This document shows, piece after piece, positions 1-5,184 of a stretch of 5,936 bases of DNA. Position 1 is the first letter of the stretch. Each line of letters begins with the position of its first letter. Below the pieces are notes generated by a model that worked only from the letters and a program-made list of their open reading frames with translations, had not been told where the DNA came from and did no database searches. A program made the position numbers and the translations under genes. Source of the stretch: UBA961 sp049317525 (lineage in GTDB: Bacteria; Bacteroidota; Ignavibacteria; Kapaibacteriales; UBA961); NCBI GenBank assembly GCA_049317525.1, contig JBMOIC010000055.1, forward strand, positions 1 to 5,936, given 5' to 3'.

Positions 1-471
1 TTATACCAATGGGGCCGCGGCAGCGATGGTCACCAGTGCAGAACTTCAGCAACAAACTCTACATTGAGCAGCAGCAACCAGCCTGGACATGGTGACTTCA
101 TACTTGCCCCCAGCTCACCAAACGACTGGCGCAGCCTACAGAACACAAACCTTTGGCAGGGGGTAAACGGAGTAAACAACCCATGTCCAAGCCTTTACCG
201 TTTACCAACCGATGCCGAACTTAATGACGAACGCTTAAGTTGGAGCAGTAATAATAGTGCAGGGGCTTTAGCCTCTCCGCTTAGATTGCCCGTGGCGGGC
301 ATCCGCGACGGCAGCGGTGGTTATGTCTTCGATGTTGGGTCCTACGGCTACTATTGGAGCAGTGCGGTTAGCAGCACCTATTCGCGCGGCTTGTACTGTG
401 GTAGCGGCGAATCCGACGTGTACGCCCTCGGTCGAGCGCGCGGGTACTCTGTGCGTTGCCTTAAGGATTAA
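1..471 (+). CDS. FISUMP-domain (C-type-lectin-like) surface protein, 5' end outside window
   Basis: The reading frame is open from base 1, so the gene starts upstream; an internal TTG at 64 is not the start. The residues read YQWGRGSDGHQ, then PGHGDFI, NDWR, LWQGVNGVNNPCP, YRLPTDAEL, SPLRLPVAG, YYWSS and the terminal YSVRCLKD. These are the landmarks of the Fib_succ_major (FISUMP) domain, related to DUF1566 and formylglycine-generating-enzyme-like folds, usually found on secreted or surface proteins of Bacteroidota and Fibrobacteres. The N-terminal signal peptide, if any, lies outside the window. Base composition is about 50-60% GC in sampled lines, well above the AT-rich genes that follow, suggesting a different history. 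No catalytic role is evident; binding of ligands through the lectin-like fold is a family-level inference. The final third is adenine-poor and may be a hypervariable segment (see separate entry). The domain assignment is secure; the function is not. Confidence 0.85.
   Translation, partial: LYQWGRGSDGHQCRTSATNSTLSSSNQPGHGDFILAPSSPNDWRSLQNTNLWQGVNGVNNPCPSLYRLPTDAELNDERLSWSSNNSAGALASPLRLPVAGIRDGSGGYVFDVGSYGYYWSSAVSSTYSRGLYCGSGESDVYALGRARGYSVRCLKD
331..471 (+). other. Candidate diversity-generating-retroelement variable region at the 3' end of the FISUMP gene
   Basis: This segment encodes the last ~46 residues of the lectin-like domain, from DVGS through YYWSS to VRCLKD. By hand count, adenine is about 14% in 301-460 against about 31% in 61-240. 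Retroelement-diversified regions lose adenines because the template's A positions (often AAC/AAT codons) are randomised. Many codons here end in C or T with diverse first two bases (for example TAC, GGC, TCC, GAC, GCC, CTC). A GC-only run at 433-444, interrupted by one A, lies near the end, where an initiation-of-mutagenic-homing element would be, and a hairpin follows the stop codon. No template repeat or reverse transcriptase is in the window. Ordinary compositional bias in a GC-rich FISUMP paralogue is the main alternative. Confidence 0.35.
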
Positions 472-484
472 CCCTTTTGCCTCT

Positions 485-508
485 TTGGGGTCTGGAACTA
501 AGACCCAA
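485..508 (+). other. Short GC-rich hairpin just downstream of the FISUMP stop codon
   Basis: GGGTCT (488-493) pairs with AGACCC (501-506) around the 7-base loop GGAACTA. TT (485-486) can pair with AA (507-508) if one G is bulged. It begins 14 bases after the stop codon. No T-run follows on the plus strand, so it does not look like an intrinsic terminator. Its position fits the hairpin that promotes retrohoming just 3' of diversity-generating-retroelement variable regions, although those usually have a 4-base loop. Confidence 0.4.
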
Positions 509-521
509 CAAAAATAAAATC

Positions 522-553
522 AAGGGTTCTGATAAAATGATATCAGAACCCTT
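522..553. terminator. Bidirectional intrinsic terminator between convergent genes
   Basis: AAGGGTTCTGATA (522-534) and its perfect complement TATCAGAACCCTT (541-553) form a 13-base-pair stem with a 6-base loop. It lies between the convergent ends of the FISUMP gene (stop at 471) and the small HTH gene (stop at 568). On the minus strand it is followed by GATTTTATTTTTG, a good U-rich tail. On the plus strand the following bases, TGTTTATTGT, are a poorer tail. It therefore best terminates the minus-strand small HTH gene and probably also the FISUMP transcript. Confidence 0.8.
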
Positions 554-567
554 TGTTTATTGTATTC

Positions 568-837
568 TTAGTGATTTCTCCTTTTTGGGTACTCTTCAAG
601 TAAGTGTAAAAGGAAGTCTGCTGGGTAGCTATCTAGCAAGGGGGCAATCAACCTAAATGGTAATTGCTTATGTGTGCTATAATTATTGACAGCTGATGCT
701 GTTGATAATGGGGGATCAAGCTGTAAACCATACCTTTTTTGCGTTATTCCTATTTTTTTTAATAAAAATAGTAATTCACTTCCTGTTATTTTCGACATAA
801 TTCCATATAATTCAGGGTCATATTGAGATAATTTCAT
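568..837 (-). CDS. Small helix-turn-helix (XRE-like) putative regulator
   Basis: This is an 89-residue protein. The start is ATG at 837, preceded by AAGGA (846-850) at 8-base spacing, which supports the choice. Residues 19-71 read as a series of short helices: SELLFLLKKIG, then ITQKRYGLQL, then STASAVNNY, then FRLIAPLLDSY. The order and spacing resemble a small lambda-repressor/Cro-type HTH, with 45-53 as a possible recognition helix. The C-terminus is basic (PKRRNH). No enzymatic motif is seen. It lies at the distal end of the minus-strand module, separated from the Toprim gene by a 258-base spacer containing dyad sequences that could be its operators, and a strong terminator follows its stop. 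A role in controlling excision or replication of the element is inferred. That it is a real gene is likely; the XRE assignment is moderate because the HTH is read by eye. Confidence 0.6.
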   Translation of the reverse strand: MKLSQYDPELYGIMSKITGSELLFLLKKIGITQKRYGLQLDPPLSTASAVNNYSTHKQLPFRLIAPLLDSYPADFLLHLLEEYPKRRNH

Positions 838-906
838 TGTTATAGTCCTTTTTTTTATTGTGTATCTTTAACATTCTTGTGTATTATTAATTGTGATGTA
901 ATATTC

Positions 907-921
907 TGAAACATTGTTTCA
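907..921. promoter_or_regulatory. Perfect 15-base palindrome, candidate operator
   Basis: TGAAAC, then ATT, then GTTTCA: two perfect 6-base arms around a 3-base centre. It lies 70 bases upstream of the small HTH gene's start, in promoter territory for that gene. The size suits a dimeric HTH repressor. That the adjacent HTH protein binds here is inference. No recognisable -7 TAnnTTTG box was found between it and the start codon. Confidence 0.4.
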
Positions 922-946
922 TATATTTATACATTATACCTATCTA

Positions 947-977
947 CAGAGATACTATCACGTATATCTGATCTCTG
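947..977. promoter_or_regulatory. Cluster of three CAGAGAT-type half-sites, candidate operator or iteron
   Basis: CAGAGATAC (947-955) faces GTATATCTG (962-970) across a 6-base gap, with 8 of 9 positions complementary. ATCTCTG (971-977) follows directly and is the exact complement of CAGAGAT (947-953). This gives three related half-sites, two in direct orientation and one inverted. Such clusters occur at operators and at replication or recombination-directionality sites; the sequence does not say which. Confidence 0.4.
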
Positions 978-1065
978 ATTTTGTGCTTTTATTGAGTATT
1001 TTCTTTGCATAATCATGAAAAGAGACAATTATTGCCCTATTTCTTAGTTTAATTTTTTTAAAACA

Positions 1066-1079
1066 AAGCAATCATGCTT
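1066..1079 (-). terminator. Weak intrinsic terminator after the Toprim gene
   Basis: On the minus strand AAGCA, loop TGAT, TGCTT forms a 5-base-pair stem followed by TGTTTT. It lies about 17 bases beyond the stop codon of the Toprim gene, where the operon would be expected to end. The stem is short and AT-rich, so efficiency is doubtful. Confidence 0.35.
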
Positions 1080-1095
1080 CTTATTCATAATTAAT

Positions 1096-2004
1096 TCATT
1101 TCAAACTCTTGTATCGTCCACCGAAACTGTTAAGCAAATAATCTCCAATATCATATTGAGCTTCTATTTCTTCTTTTGTAGCGATTGTTAATAGATAATT
1201 ATTTACTTGTACTGAAGTAAACCCTTTTAGCTTTGAAGCTATTTGTTCCCAATCTTTCATAGCATCAATGTCTGGCACCAGAATTACTTTATTATCTTTT
1301 AGTACTTGTAATTTATTATAGACACTACTTGTTTTACCACCAGTTGCTACCCAAGTGTATTGGTCTAACACTATAGACCCAATTATTGCTGTTTTTTCAC
1401 TTTCAACTACAATTACATGGTCAGTTTTTGAAGTAATTAAATGCTCACCAAACAGACATTGTCGTAAGTGAAAATTCTGTAAGCCAAGTACTTGATGCAT
1501 CCACGTGATATTACCGCCTCGTTTTAAACTTGATCGATCATATTGCAGTAATTTCCCACCTCTACATTGAAGCTGGGAATCTAATTGCCAGAATATTATT
1601 TTATCATGATCAGTTTCTAGGGTTCCAAGGACATAGTTATTCACTGCTTTCATTGTTTTTTCAACTCCAAATCTATCCTTTAACCCAAGTATAAAGGAGT
1701 TTTTGTCATAACTCCCCATATGTTTGATGACAGTTTCATTATCTATATAACTTGGCTGAGCTGATTCACTTTGATTGTTGATATTAAATGGTTCAGTATT
1801 TCTTTGCGTTTCGTTTAGCTGTTGTTCTGGCTTTTTGTGATACCCACATTTACTCTCACGGTCACATCGTCCATATAGATCCTCAAGATATTGATGCGTA
1901 TCATTGTTGATATATCTTACAAATGTGCGCTTATGACATTGGGGACATATATGTTTTCCTGTTTTGGTATGATATGTTTGAAGCGAATATTTATACGTTT
2001 TCAT
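1096..2004 (-). CDS. DUF6371-like zinc-finger and Toprim protein, putative primase of a mobile element
   Basis: This is a 302-residue protein. I place the start at 2004 (MKTYKYSLQ) because AAGGAG sits 6 bases upstream; a longer frame from 2061 would be translated through a palindrome and lacks a ribosome binding site. Residues 20-53 carry a zinc-finger-like set, CPQC (20-23) and CDRESKC (47-53). A Toprim-like core follows: VIVVESEKTA with E201, the TGGK turn at 221-224, and VPDIDAM with D245 and D247, the expected acidic DxD. This finger-plus-Toprim layout is that of phage and plasmid primases and of the DUF6371 family of Bacteroidota elements. The likely role is primer synthesis for replication of the element, working with the ATPase encoded just upstream. 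It follows that gene by 68 bases and is probably cotranscribed. The motifs are visible in the sequence; primase activity is inferred, and no separate polymerase domain is recognised. Confidence 0.8.
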   Translation of the reverse strand: MKTYKYSLQTYHTKTGKHICPQCHKRTFVRYINNDTHQYLEDLYGRCDRESKCGYHKKPEQQLNETQRNTEPFNINNQSESAQPSYIDNETVIKHMGSYDKNSFILGLKDRFGVEKTMKAVNNYVLGTLETDHDKIIFWQLDSQLQCRGGKLLQYDRSSLKRGGNITWMHQVLGLQNFHLRQCLFGEHLITSKTDHVIVVESEKTAIIGSIVLDQYTWVATGGKTSSVYNKLQVLKDNKVILVPDIDAMKDWEQIASKLKGFTSVQVNNYLLTIATKEEIEAQYDIGDYLLNSFGGRYKSLK

Positions 2005-2010
2005 ATAGTA

Positions 2011-2016
2011 CTCCTT
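2011..2016 (-). promoter_or_regulatory. Ribosome binding site that fixes the Toprim gene start at 2004
   Basis: On the minus strand AAGGAG is followed by TACTAT and then ATG, an ideal 6-base spacing. The upstream in-frame ATG at 2061 has no comparable site. This supports a start 19 codons downstream of the longest frame. Confidence 0.8.
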
Positions 2017-2020
2017 GTGG

Positions 2021-2060
2021 TGCAGAGTGCAACTATATATATATATAATTGCACTTTGCA
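2021..2060. repeat. Near-perfect 40-base palindrome upstream of the Toprim gene
   Basis: The left arm TGCAGAGTGCAA (2021-2032) faces TTGCACTTTGCA (2049-2060), with 11 of 12 positions complementary. The 16 bases between are almost entirely alternating A and T and are themselves nearly self-complementary, so the whole element can form a cruciform or long RNA hairpin centred at 2040/2041. It fills most of the 68-base gap between the ATPase stop and the Toprim start and ends 4 bases before the ribosome binding site. No T-run follows on either strand, so it does not look like a terminator. Possible roles are an operator for a dimeric protein, a translational-control hairpin, an mRNA-processing site, or part of a replication origin. 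Confidence 0.75.
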
Positions 2061-2072
2061 TCCACTCTAATA

Positions 2073-3239
2073 TTATTGTTTAATTGTAAGAAAATAGATG
2101 TCATGTTTATGTTTCTTCTCGACTGAAAGAGTATGAGGAATTCCTTCTTTGGTAATAGTAATGGCCGAGTGTAAAAACTCTTTTAAACGATCAATAGCAG
2201 TACGTTTACCAATGTTAAGATTCATACTCATTTTCTGTAATAAGTCTTGTCTTGAAATTTCATCAACTGATGCAAATAAGAGTTCCATTACTTTTTGTAT
2301 TTGTTCAACATTCGCTTTATTTTTTTTCGAGTCAATAATAGCATTCACTATTTCTTTATCTAATTGAACAAGGTTTCTGGACTCTTCATTAAATTCAAAA
2401 AACATACTTGGCAATCTTTTAGTATTTCTATTTTTAAGAAATTTTAATTCATATGTTGGTTCTGGCCTCACATTATGTTTACATTCTGAAACCTGCATAA
2501 TTGTTGTAGCCTTATTTGAAATTTCTGTTCCATAATGTCCTCTAGCCTTTTCAGAACCAGGGTTTTCGTGAATTACGCATATGAATGTAACATTATGTTC
2601 ATTTATCATCTGATTCATCATATCACTTAAATTCATAGAATCTGATACATTATTAAAATCGCTCAAGAAGTCGGTGGATACATCTAGAACTACTAACAAA
2701 TGATTTTTATGTTTTTTGGTATAATAGTTCAGTAGCGTATTTGCTAATTCAAGTCTTTCTTTTCTTGGAGTTTGTAAGAGACTGATACAATTGAAATTGA
2801 CTGGAATATTAATAATTGAATATCCTGCCTGTATGACAATTTTTTGCATAGCATAAGGTAATTGATCTGATAGATTTCTTTCGGTATCTATATATAATAC
2901 TCCAATATCTTTTGCTGTTGGACTTAATTCAAAACCCAAAAGAGAATGTTGTATCGTATCAGATTTTATTAAGCAGGCGCATATTGATTGAGCAATACCA
3001 CTTTTATGAACTCCAGACTGTCCTTGAATAATAGCAATTGAATTTGGAAAAATTGCAGGTTCAGAATGATGATGAATCAAAGCAGGCAAGAATGTAATTG
3101 GTTCTTTCATGCGTTCTTTAATTTTATCACTCAATTCGAGAACAGATAAGAGTTTACTATCTATTGGAAATGGTTGATGAATTGATTGAGTAAATCCATC
3201 AAGGGTAAAGTGTTGCGAATGTTCTTGATTGATAGACAT
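2073..3239 (-). CDS. RepA-like AAA/RecA-fold ATPase, putative replicative helicase of a mobile element
   Basis: This is a 388-residue protein. The Walker A motif is GQSGVHKS (73-80). VLYIDTE (114-120) matches the acidic motif after strand 2 in RecA/RepA-type ATPases. LLVVLDVSTD (181-190) is the Walker B strand. FICVIHENPGSEKARGHYGTEISNKA, starting at 219, carries the His-plus-RGH.GTE.xNKA segment typical of the AAA_25/RepA-like ATPases in Bacteroidota mobilizable elements. Residues from about 310 onward are predicted, by eye, to be a helical/winged-helix DNA-binding tail. The family includes hexameric replicative helicases such as plasmid RepA, so origin unwinding is the likely role, with the neighbouring Toprim protein priming. 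Its ATG overlaps the previous gene's stop (TAATG), and its ribosome binding site lies inside that gene, implying translational coupling. Length is usual for the family. ATPase assignment is firm; helicase function is inferred. Confidence 0.88.
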   Translation of the reverse strand: MSINQEHSQHFTLDGFTQSIHQPFPIDSKLLSVLELSDKIKERMKEPITFLPALIHHHSEPAIFPNSIAIIQGQSGVHKSGIAQSICACLIKSDTIQHSLLGFELSPTAKDIGVLYIDTERNLSDQLPYAMQKIVIQAGYSIINIPVNFNCISLLQTPRKERLELANTLLNYYTKKHKNHLLVVLDVSTDFLSDFNNVSDSMNLSDMMNQMINEHNVTFICVIHENPGSEKARGHYGTEISNKATTIMQVSECKHNVRPEPTYELKFLKNRNTKRLPSMFFEFNEESRNLVQLDKEIVNAIIDSKKNKANVEQIQKVMELLFASVDEISRQDLLQKMSMNLNIGKRTAIDRLKEFLHSAITITKEGIPHTLSVEKKHKHDIYFLTIKQ

Positions 3240-3601
3240 TATTTCTTCCTCCCTGATAACCTCGATTGCATATCTTTATTTACTGAATTAGATAGTTCAT
3301 CAAAAGTCATTCTTCGTTTGGATTGAATCCAAGCATCGATTTCAGATAGACGAAAATACAGATGCTTTGAATGTTTGTAAAAGGGGATTAGTCTTTTACT
3401 TACCCAGATATACACAGTATTTCGGCAGGGGTGATCTGGAAGATAATTGCATAATTCTTCTACATTGATCCATATGTCATTTTGACTCGAGGATTTTAAT
3501 GAAGAAGTTATTGCTCCTTGTTGAGTAAGAGCATTTAAAAGTTTCTCAGAAACCTCACTTAGTAGAAAGTCTTGAGAAATATTTTTATTATTAGATGTCA
3601 T
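3239..3601 (-). CDS. Excisionase/MerR-like helix-turn-helix protein (HTH_17 type)
   Basis: This is a 120-residue protein. Residues 44-94 match the helix_turn_helix_17 pattern: IWINVEELCNYLP, then RNTVYIWVSKRLIPFYK, then LYFRLSEIDAWI, with RRMTFDEL following. This winged HTH is common in excisionases and in the small DNA-binding proteins placed next to RepA-like ATPases in Bacteroidota elements. The first ~40 residues are polar and low in complexity and probably disordered. The start at 3601 is backed by GGAG (3607-3610) at 5-base spacing. The stop overlaps the ATPase start by one base. Probable roles are recombination directionality, origin recognition or regulation of the module; the sequence does not choose between them. 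Confidence 0.85.
   Translation of the reverse strand: MTSNNKNISQDFLLSEVSEKLLNALTQQGAITSSLKSSSQNDIWINVEELCNYLPDHPCRNTVYIWVSKRLIPFYKHSKHLYFRLSEIDAWIQSKRRMTFDELSNSVNKDMQSRLSGRKK
3248..3253 (-). promoter_or_regulatory. Ribosome binding site for the ATPase, embedded in the upstream HTH gene
   Basis: GGGAGG is formed by the Gly-Arg codons near the C-terminus of the HTH protein and lies 8 bases before the ATPase ATG. Together with the TAATG stop/start overlap, it points to coupled translation and a fixed ratio of the two proteins. Confidence 0.75.
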
Positions 3602-3649
3602 TGCATCTCCATAATAAGTTGTAAAAACTGAATTATGGAATGCAATTAG

Positions 3650-3666
3650 AATCTGACTAAATCTGA
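3650..3666. repeat. Two AATCTGA direct repeats one helical turn apart
   Basis: AATCTGA occurs at 3650-3656 and again at 3660-3666, a 10-base period, so both copies face the same side of the helix. They lie in the 82-base gap upstream of the excisionase-like gene, a reasonable place for an activator or repressor. Seven-base matches in AT-rich DNA can arise by chance. Confidence 0.25.
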
Positions 3667-3683
3667 GAAAAACGGGTTTGAGC

Positions 3684-4535
3684 TCAGTATGGAATTGAAG
3701 CCAGTTTATATTTCTTTTCTATGTCTGCTATTGCTGTCTCATAAGATGAATTAAGACCTTTTGTTGTTAATTCTCCTCTTTTTCTTAAATAACCAAGATA
3801 CTTTTCTATTGAATTGGCTTTAATTTTTGCTCCACTTGAAAACCATTTTTGTATAATCAAACTTAATGCATGATCACTAGATTTTGCTTGATCAGTTTGG
3901 AGTCTATTAATAATACCTAATTTCCACATTAATGCTATTGCATAGAATCCACTTTTTTGACGATTAATATCTTCAATAATATCCTCAAGAAATATGTCTT
4001 TAGAGGAAAGCTCTCTGATAATTGGAAGTGTGTCGAATTGATGCTCATATACATTAATATTTATCAAATCTTCTATTCGCCATTCATACACATTTACATA
4101 ATCATATACTTTGCTTAGATACTCTATAAAGTACTCGTGAGTGCTAATATCGTATTCAATTTTATACACTCCCATATAGTTTTCAGGAGTTAAACCAGTT
4201 TTATCAAATTTTTTCTCTCTTATATGTTTTTTACAGTTTGCCATTACTTCTAAAAGTCCATTTTCAAAGAAATCAGGTTCACTAATATCAAGATCTGGAA
4301 ACCAAAATAGAAAGGAAATATTCTTCATTAAATAATCAAAATCTGGCCTGTAATATTTTTTTGCTACAAATGCTAAGGCTTTAAGTACATTATAAAACAA
4401 TGACAGTTTCTCTTTATCATAATAATCCTTAGAACTATGCTTAAGTGTGTATATACGAGAAACATAGTACTTTGATTCTCCTTGTAATATCTTTTTTACA
4501 TCTTCATTGATATCTGATTCCATGCTAAAGTCCAT
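3684..4535 (-). CDS. Hypothetical protein of unknown function in the mobile-element module
   Basis: This is a 283-residue protein that I do not recognise with confidence. It has no signal peptide, membrane segment or catalytic motif that I can see, and looks soluble and mostly helical. Tyr, Phe, Lys and Asp/Glu are abundant. Residues 196-255 (GFYAIALMWKLGIINRL, then HALSLIIQKWF, then IKANSIEKYLGYLRKRGELTT) resemble the helical C-terminal segment of small Bacteroidota mobile-element proteins that end in a possible DNA-binding domain; this is a weak impression. The start is uncertain: ATG at 4535 lacks a clear ribosome binding site, and a second in-frame ATG lies at 4523. It is the first gene of the minus-strand set, 82 bases before the excisionase-like gene, and is divergent from the plus-strand secreted-protein gene. 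An element-specific regulatory or accessory role is likely. Confidence 0.6.
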   Translation of the reverse strand: MDFSMESDINEDVKKILQGESKYYVSRIYTLKHSSKDYYDKEKLSLFYNVLKALAFVAKKYYRPDFDYLMKNISFLFWFPDLDISEPDFFENGLLEVMANCKKHIREKKFDKTGLTPENYMGVYKIEYDISTHEYFIEYLSKVYDYVNVYEWRIEDLININVYEHQFDTLPIIRELSSKDIFLEDIIEDINRQKSGFYAIALMWKLGIINRLQTDQAKSSDHALSLIIQKWFSSGAKIKANSIEKYLGYLRKRGELTTKGLNSSYETAIADIEKKYKLASIPY

Positions 4536-4567
4536 TAAGATTTAATAAATATGTGACTAATATGATT

Positions 4568-4614
4568 TATACTCGAGATTAATTCTTGTTTAAAACCTTT
4601 TATTCTATACTCGA
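4568..4614. repeat. Direct repeat TATACTCGA, two copies 38 bases apart
   Basis: TATACTCGA occurs at 4568-4576 and 4606-4614. The 9-base palindrome GTTTAAAAC (4588-4596) lies almost exactly midway. They lie 33-79 bases upstream of the minus-strand start at 4535, so they could be regulator sites for that gene. No promoter box was recognised here. Confidence 0.3.
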
Positions 4615-4637
4615 ATATCGTTGAATTTGACATAATC

Positions 4638-4679
4638 ATTACTACTCAATTACTACTCATTATGATAAATTACTATTGA
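4638..4679. repeat. Tandem ATTACTACTCA repeat with a degenerate third copy
   Basis: ATTACTACTCA occurs at 4638-4648 and, directly adjoining, at 4649-4659. A third version, ATTACTATTGA (4669-4679), matches at 9 of 11 positions after a 9-base gap. The copies lie just upstream of, and run into, the -33 region of the promoter for the secreted-protein gene. One repeat unit is about one helical turn, so a bound protein could control that promoter. Iteron or recombinase arm-site function is also possible. Confidence 0.45.
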
Positions 4680-4704
4680 TAATCTTCTAATAATTATAAT
4701 TTTG
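4676..4704 (+). promoter_or_regulatory. Bacteroidota-type promoter of the secreted-protein gene
   Basis: TAATTTTG (4697-4704) fits the TAnnTTTG -7 consensus of Bacteroidota sigma-ABfr promoters. TTG (4676-4678) lies 18 bases upstream, where the TTTG -33 element is expected. Transcription would start near 4711, leaving an untranslated leader of about 30 bases before ATG at 4742. No strong Shine-Dalgarno sequence follows, which is normal in this phylum. Confidence 0.55.
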
Positions 4705-4741
4705 GTGGGTAACTTGAATTTATAGAATTAGGGATAATTAC

Positions 4742-5161
4742 ATGAAAAGAATGTATTTACTATGGGTATTGCTTTTAGGCTTTGGATTTGTTTATCAAAT
4801 AAGTACTGTGAACGCACAAATTGTTAGAGATGAACTAACAATAAAGTTTAAAAAAAAGCTTTATAATGGGAAAACAGTAGAAATTTCTGAATCTGAGATT
4901 ATTAATGACAATGGCTATCAAAGCTGTGATGCCGAAGAGTTTGAAAGAATTGAAGTATCAGGTAAACAATCTACAGTAACTGTTAAAGTTATAGATGAAA
5001 ATGGGCAAATAGAATACAATCAAGAAAAACTAGTTAATGGAAAAACTATTTTCATGAAGAAATATTTCAAAAATAAAGGTATGAATAAATGGATTATTCA
5101 AATCTTGAAAGATGGTCACTTAATACTTGAATGTAGTTATGAAATTATCAGCTGTACCTAA
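4742..5161 (+). CDS. Small secreted protein of unknown function
   Basis: This is a 139-residue protein. Residues 1-25 form a clear Sec signal peptide: KR at the N-terminus, a hydrophobic core LLWVLLLGFGFVY, and a probable cut after VNA before Q26, a junction style common in Bacteroidota. There is no Cys at the cut site, so it is not a lipoprotein. The mature part (~114 residues) has alternating short strands and turns and three Cys at 62, 131 and 138, which could pair. Two short segments, LYNGKTVEI (40-48) and LVNGKTIFM (97-105), are similar and hint at an internal repeat of a beta unit. I do not recognise a family. Its own promoter lies upstream, and the DUF262 gene starts 23 bases after the stop, so both may share a transcript. 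Function unknown. Confidence 0.65.
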   Translation: MKRMYLLWVLLLGFGFVYQISTVNAQIVRDELTIKFKKKLYNGKTVEISESEIINDNGYQSCDAEEFERIEVSGKQSTVTVKVIDENGQIEYNQEKLVNGKTIFMKKYFKNKGMNKWIIQILKDGHLILECSYEIISCT

Positions 5162-5184
5162 TATTGTAGATTAGAGATTATTTT

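Larger units (their letters stand above)
568..4535 (-). mobile_element. Replication/regulation module of a putative integrative or mobilizable element
   Basis: Five consecutive minus-strand genes include an excisionase-like HTH, a RepA-like ATPase and a finger-Toprim protein, in the order typical of Bacteroidota mobilizable elements. Base composition is distinctly AT-rich next to the GC-rich FISUMP gene. No integrase, relaxase or attachment-site repeat was found, so the outer limits given are only those of the gene set and the element may extend rightward to include the DUF262 gene. Confidence 0.55.

Noticed and set aside
64..66. TTG as the start of the FISUMP gene
   Set aside because: The frame is open back to base 1 and the residues before it (YQWGRGSDGHQ) belong to the same domain.
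317..517. 66-codon plus-strand frame overlapping the FISUMP gene
   Set aside because: It lies in another frame of a well-recognised domain, has no ribosome binding site and shows no protein-like pattern.
1668..1675. TAnnTTTG-like box on the minus strand inside the Toprim gene
   Set aside because: It lies mid-gene with no downstream start that it would serve and an eight-base loose motif is expected by chance in AT-rich DNA.
2005..2061. Longer start for the Toprim gene at 2061
   Set aside because: The extra 19 residues are encoded by the palindrome and the ribosome binding site; the ATG at 2004 has an ideal AAGGAG and begins the conserved part.
2149..2367. 72-codon plus-strand frame
   Set aside because: It is antisense to the C-terminal part of the ATPase gene and is explained by that gene's composition.
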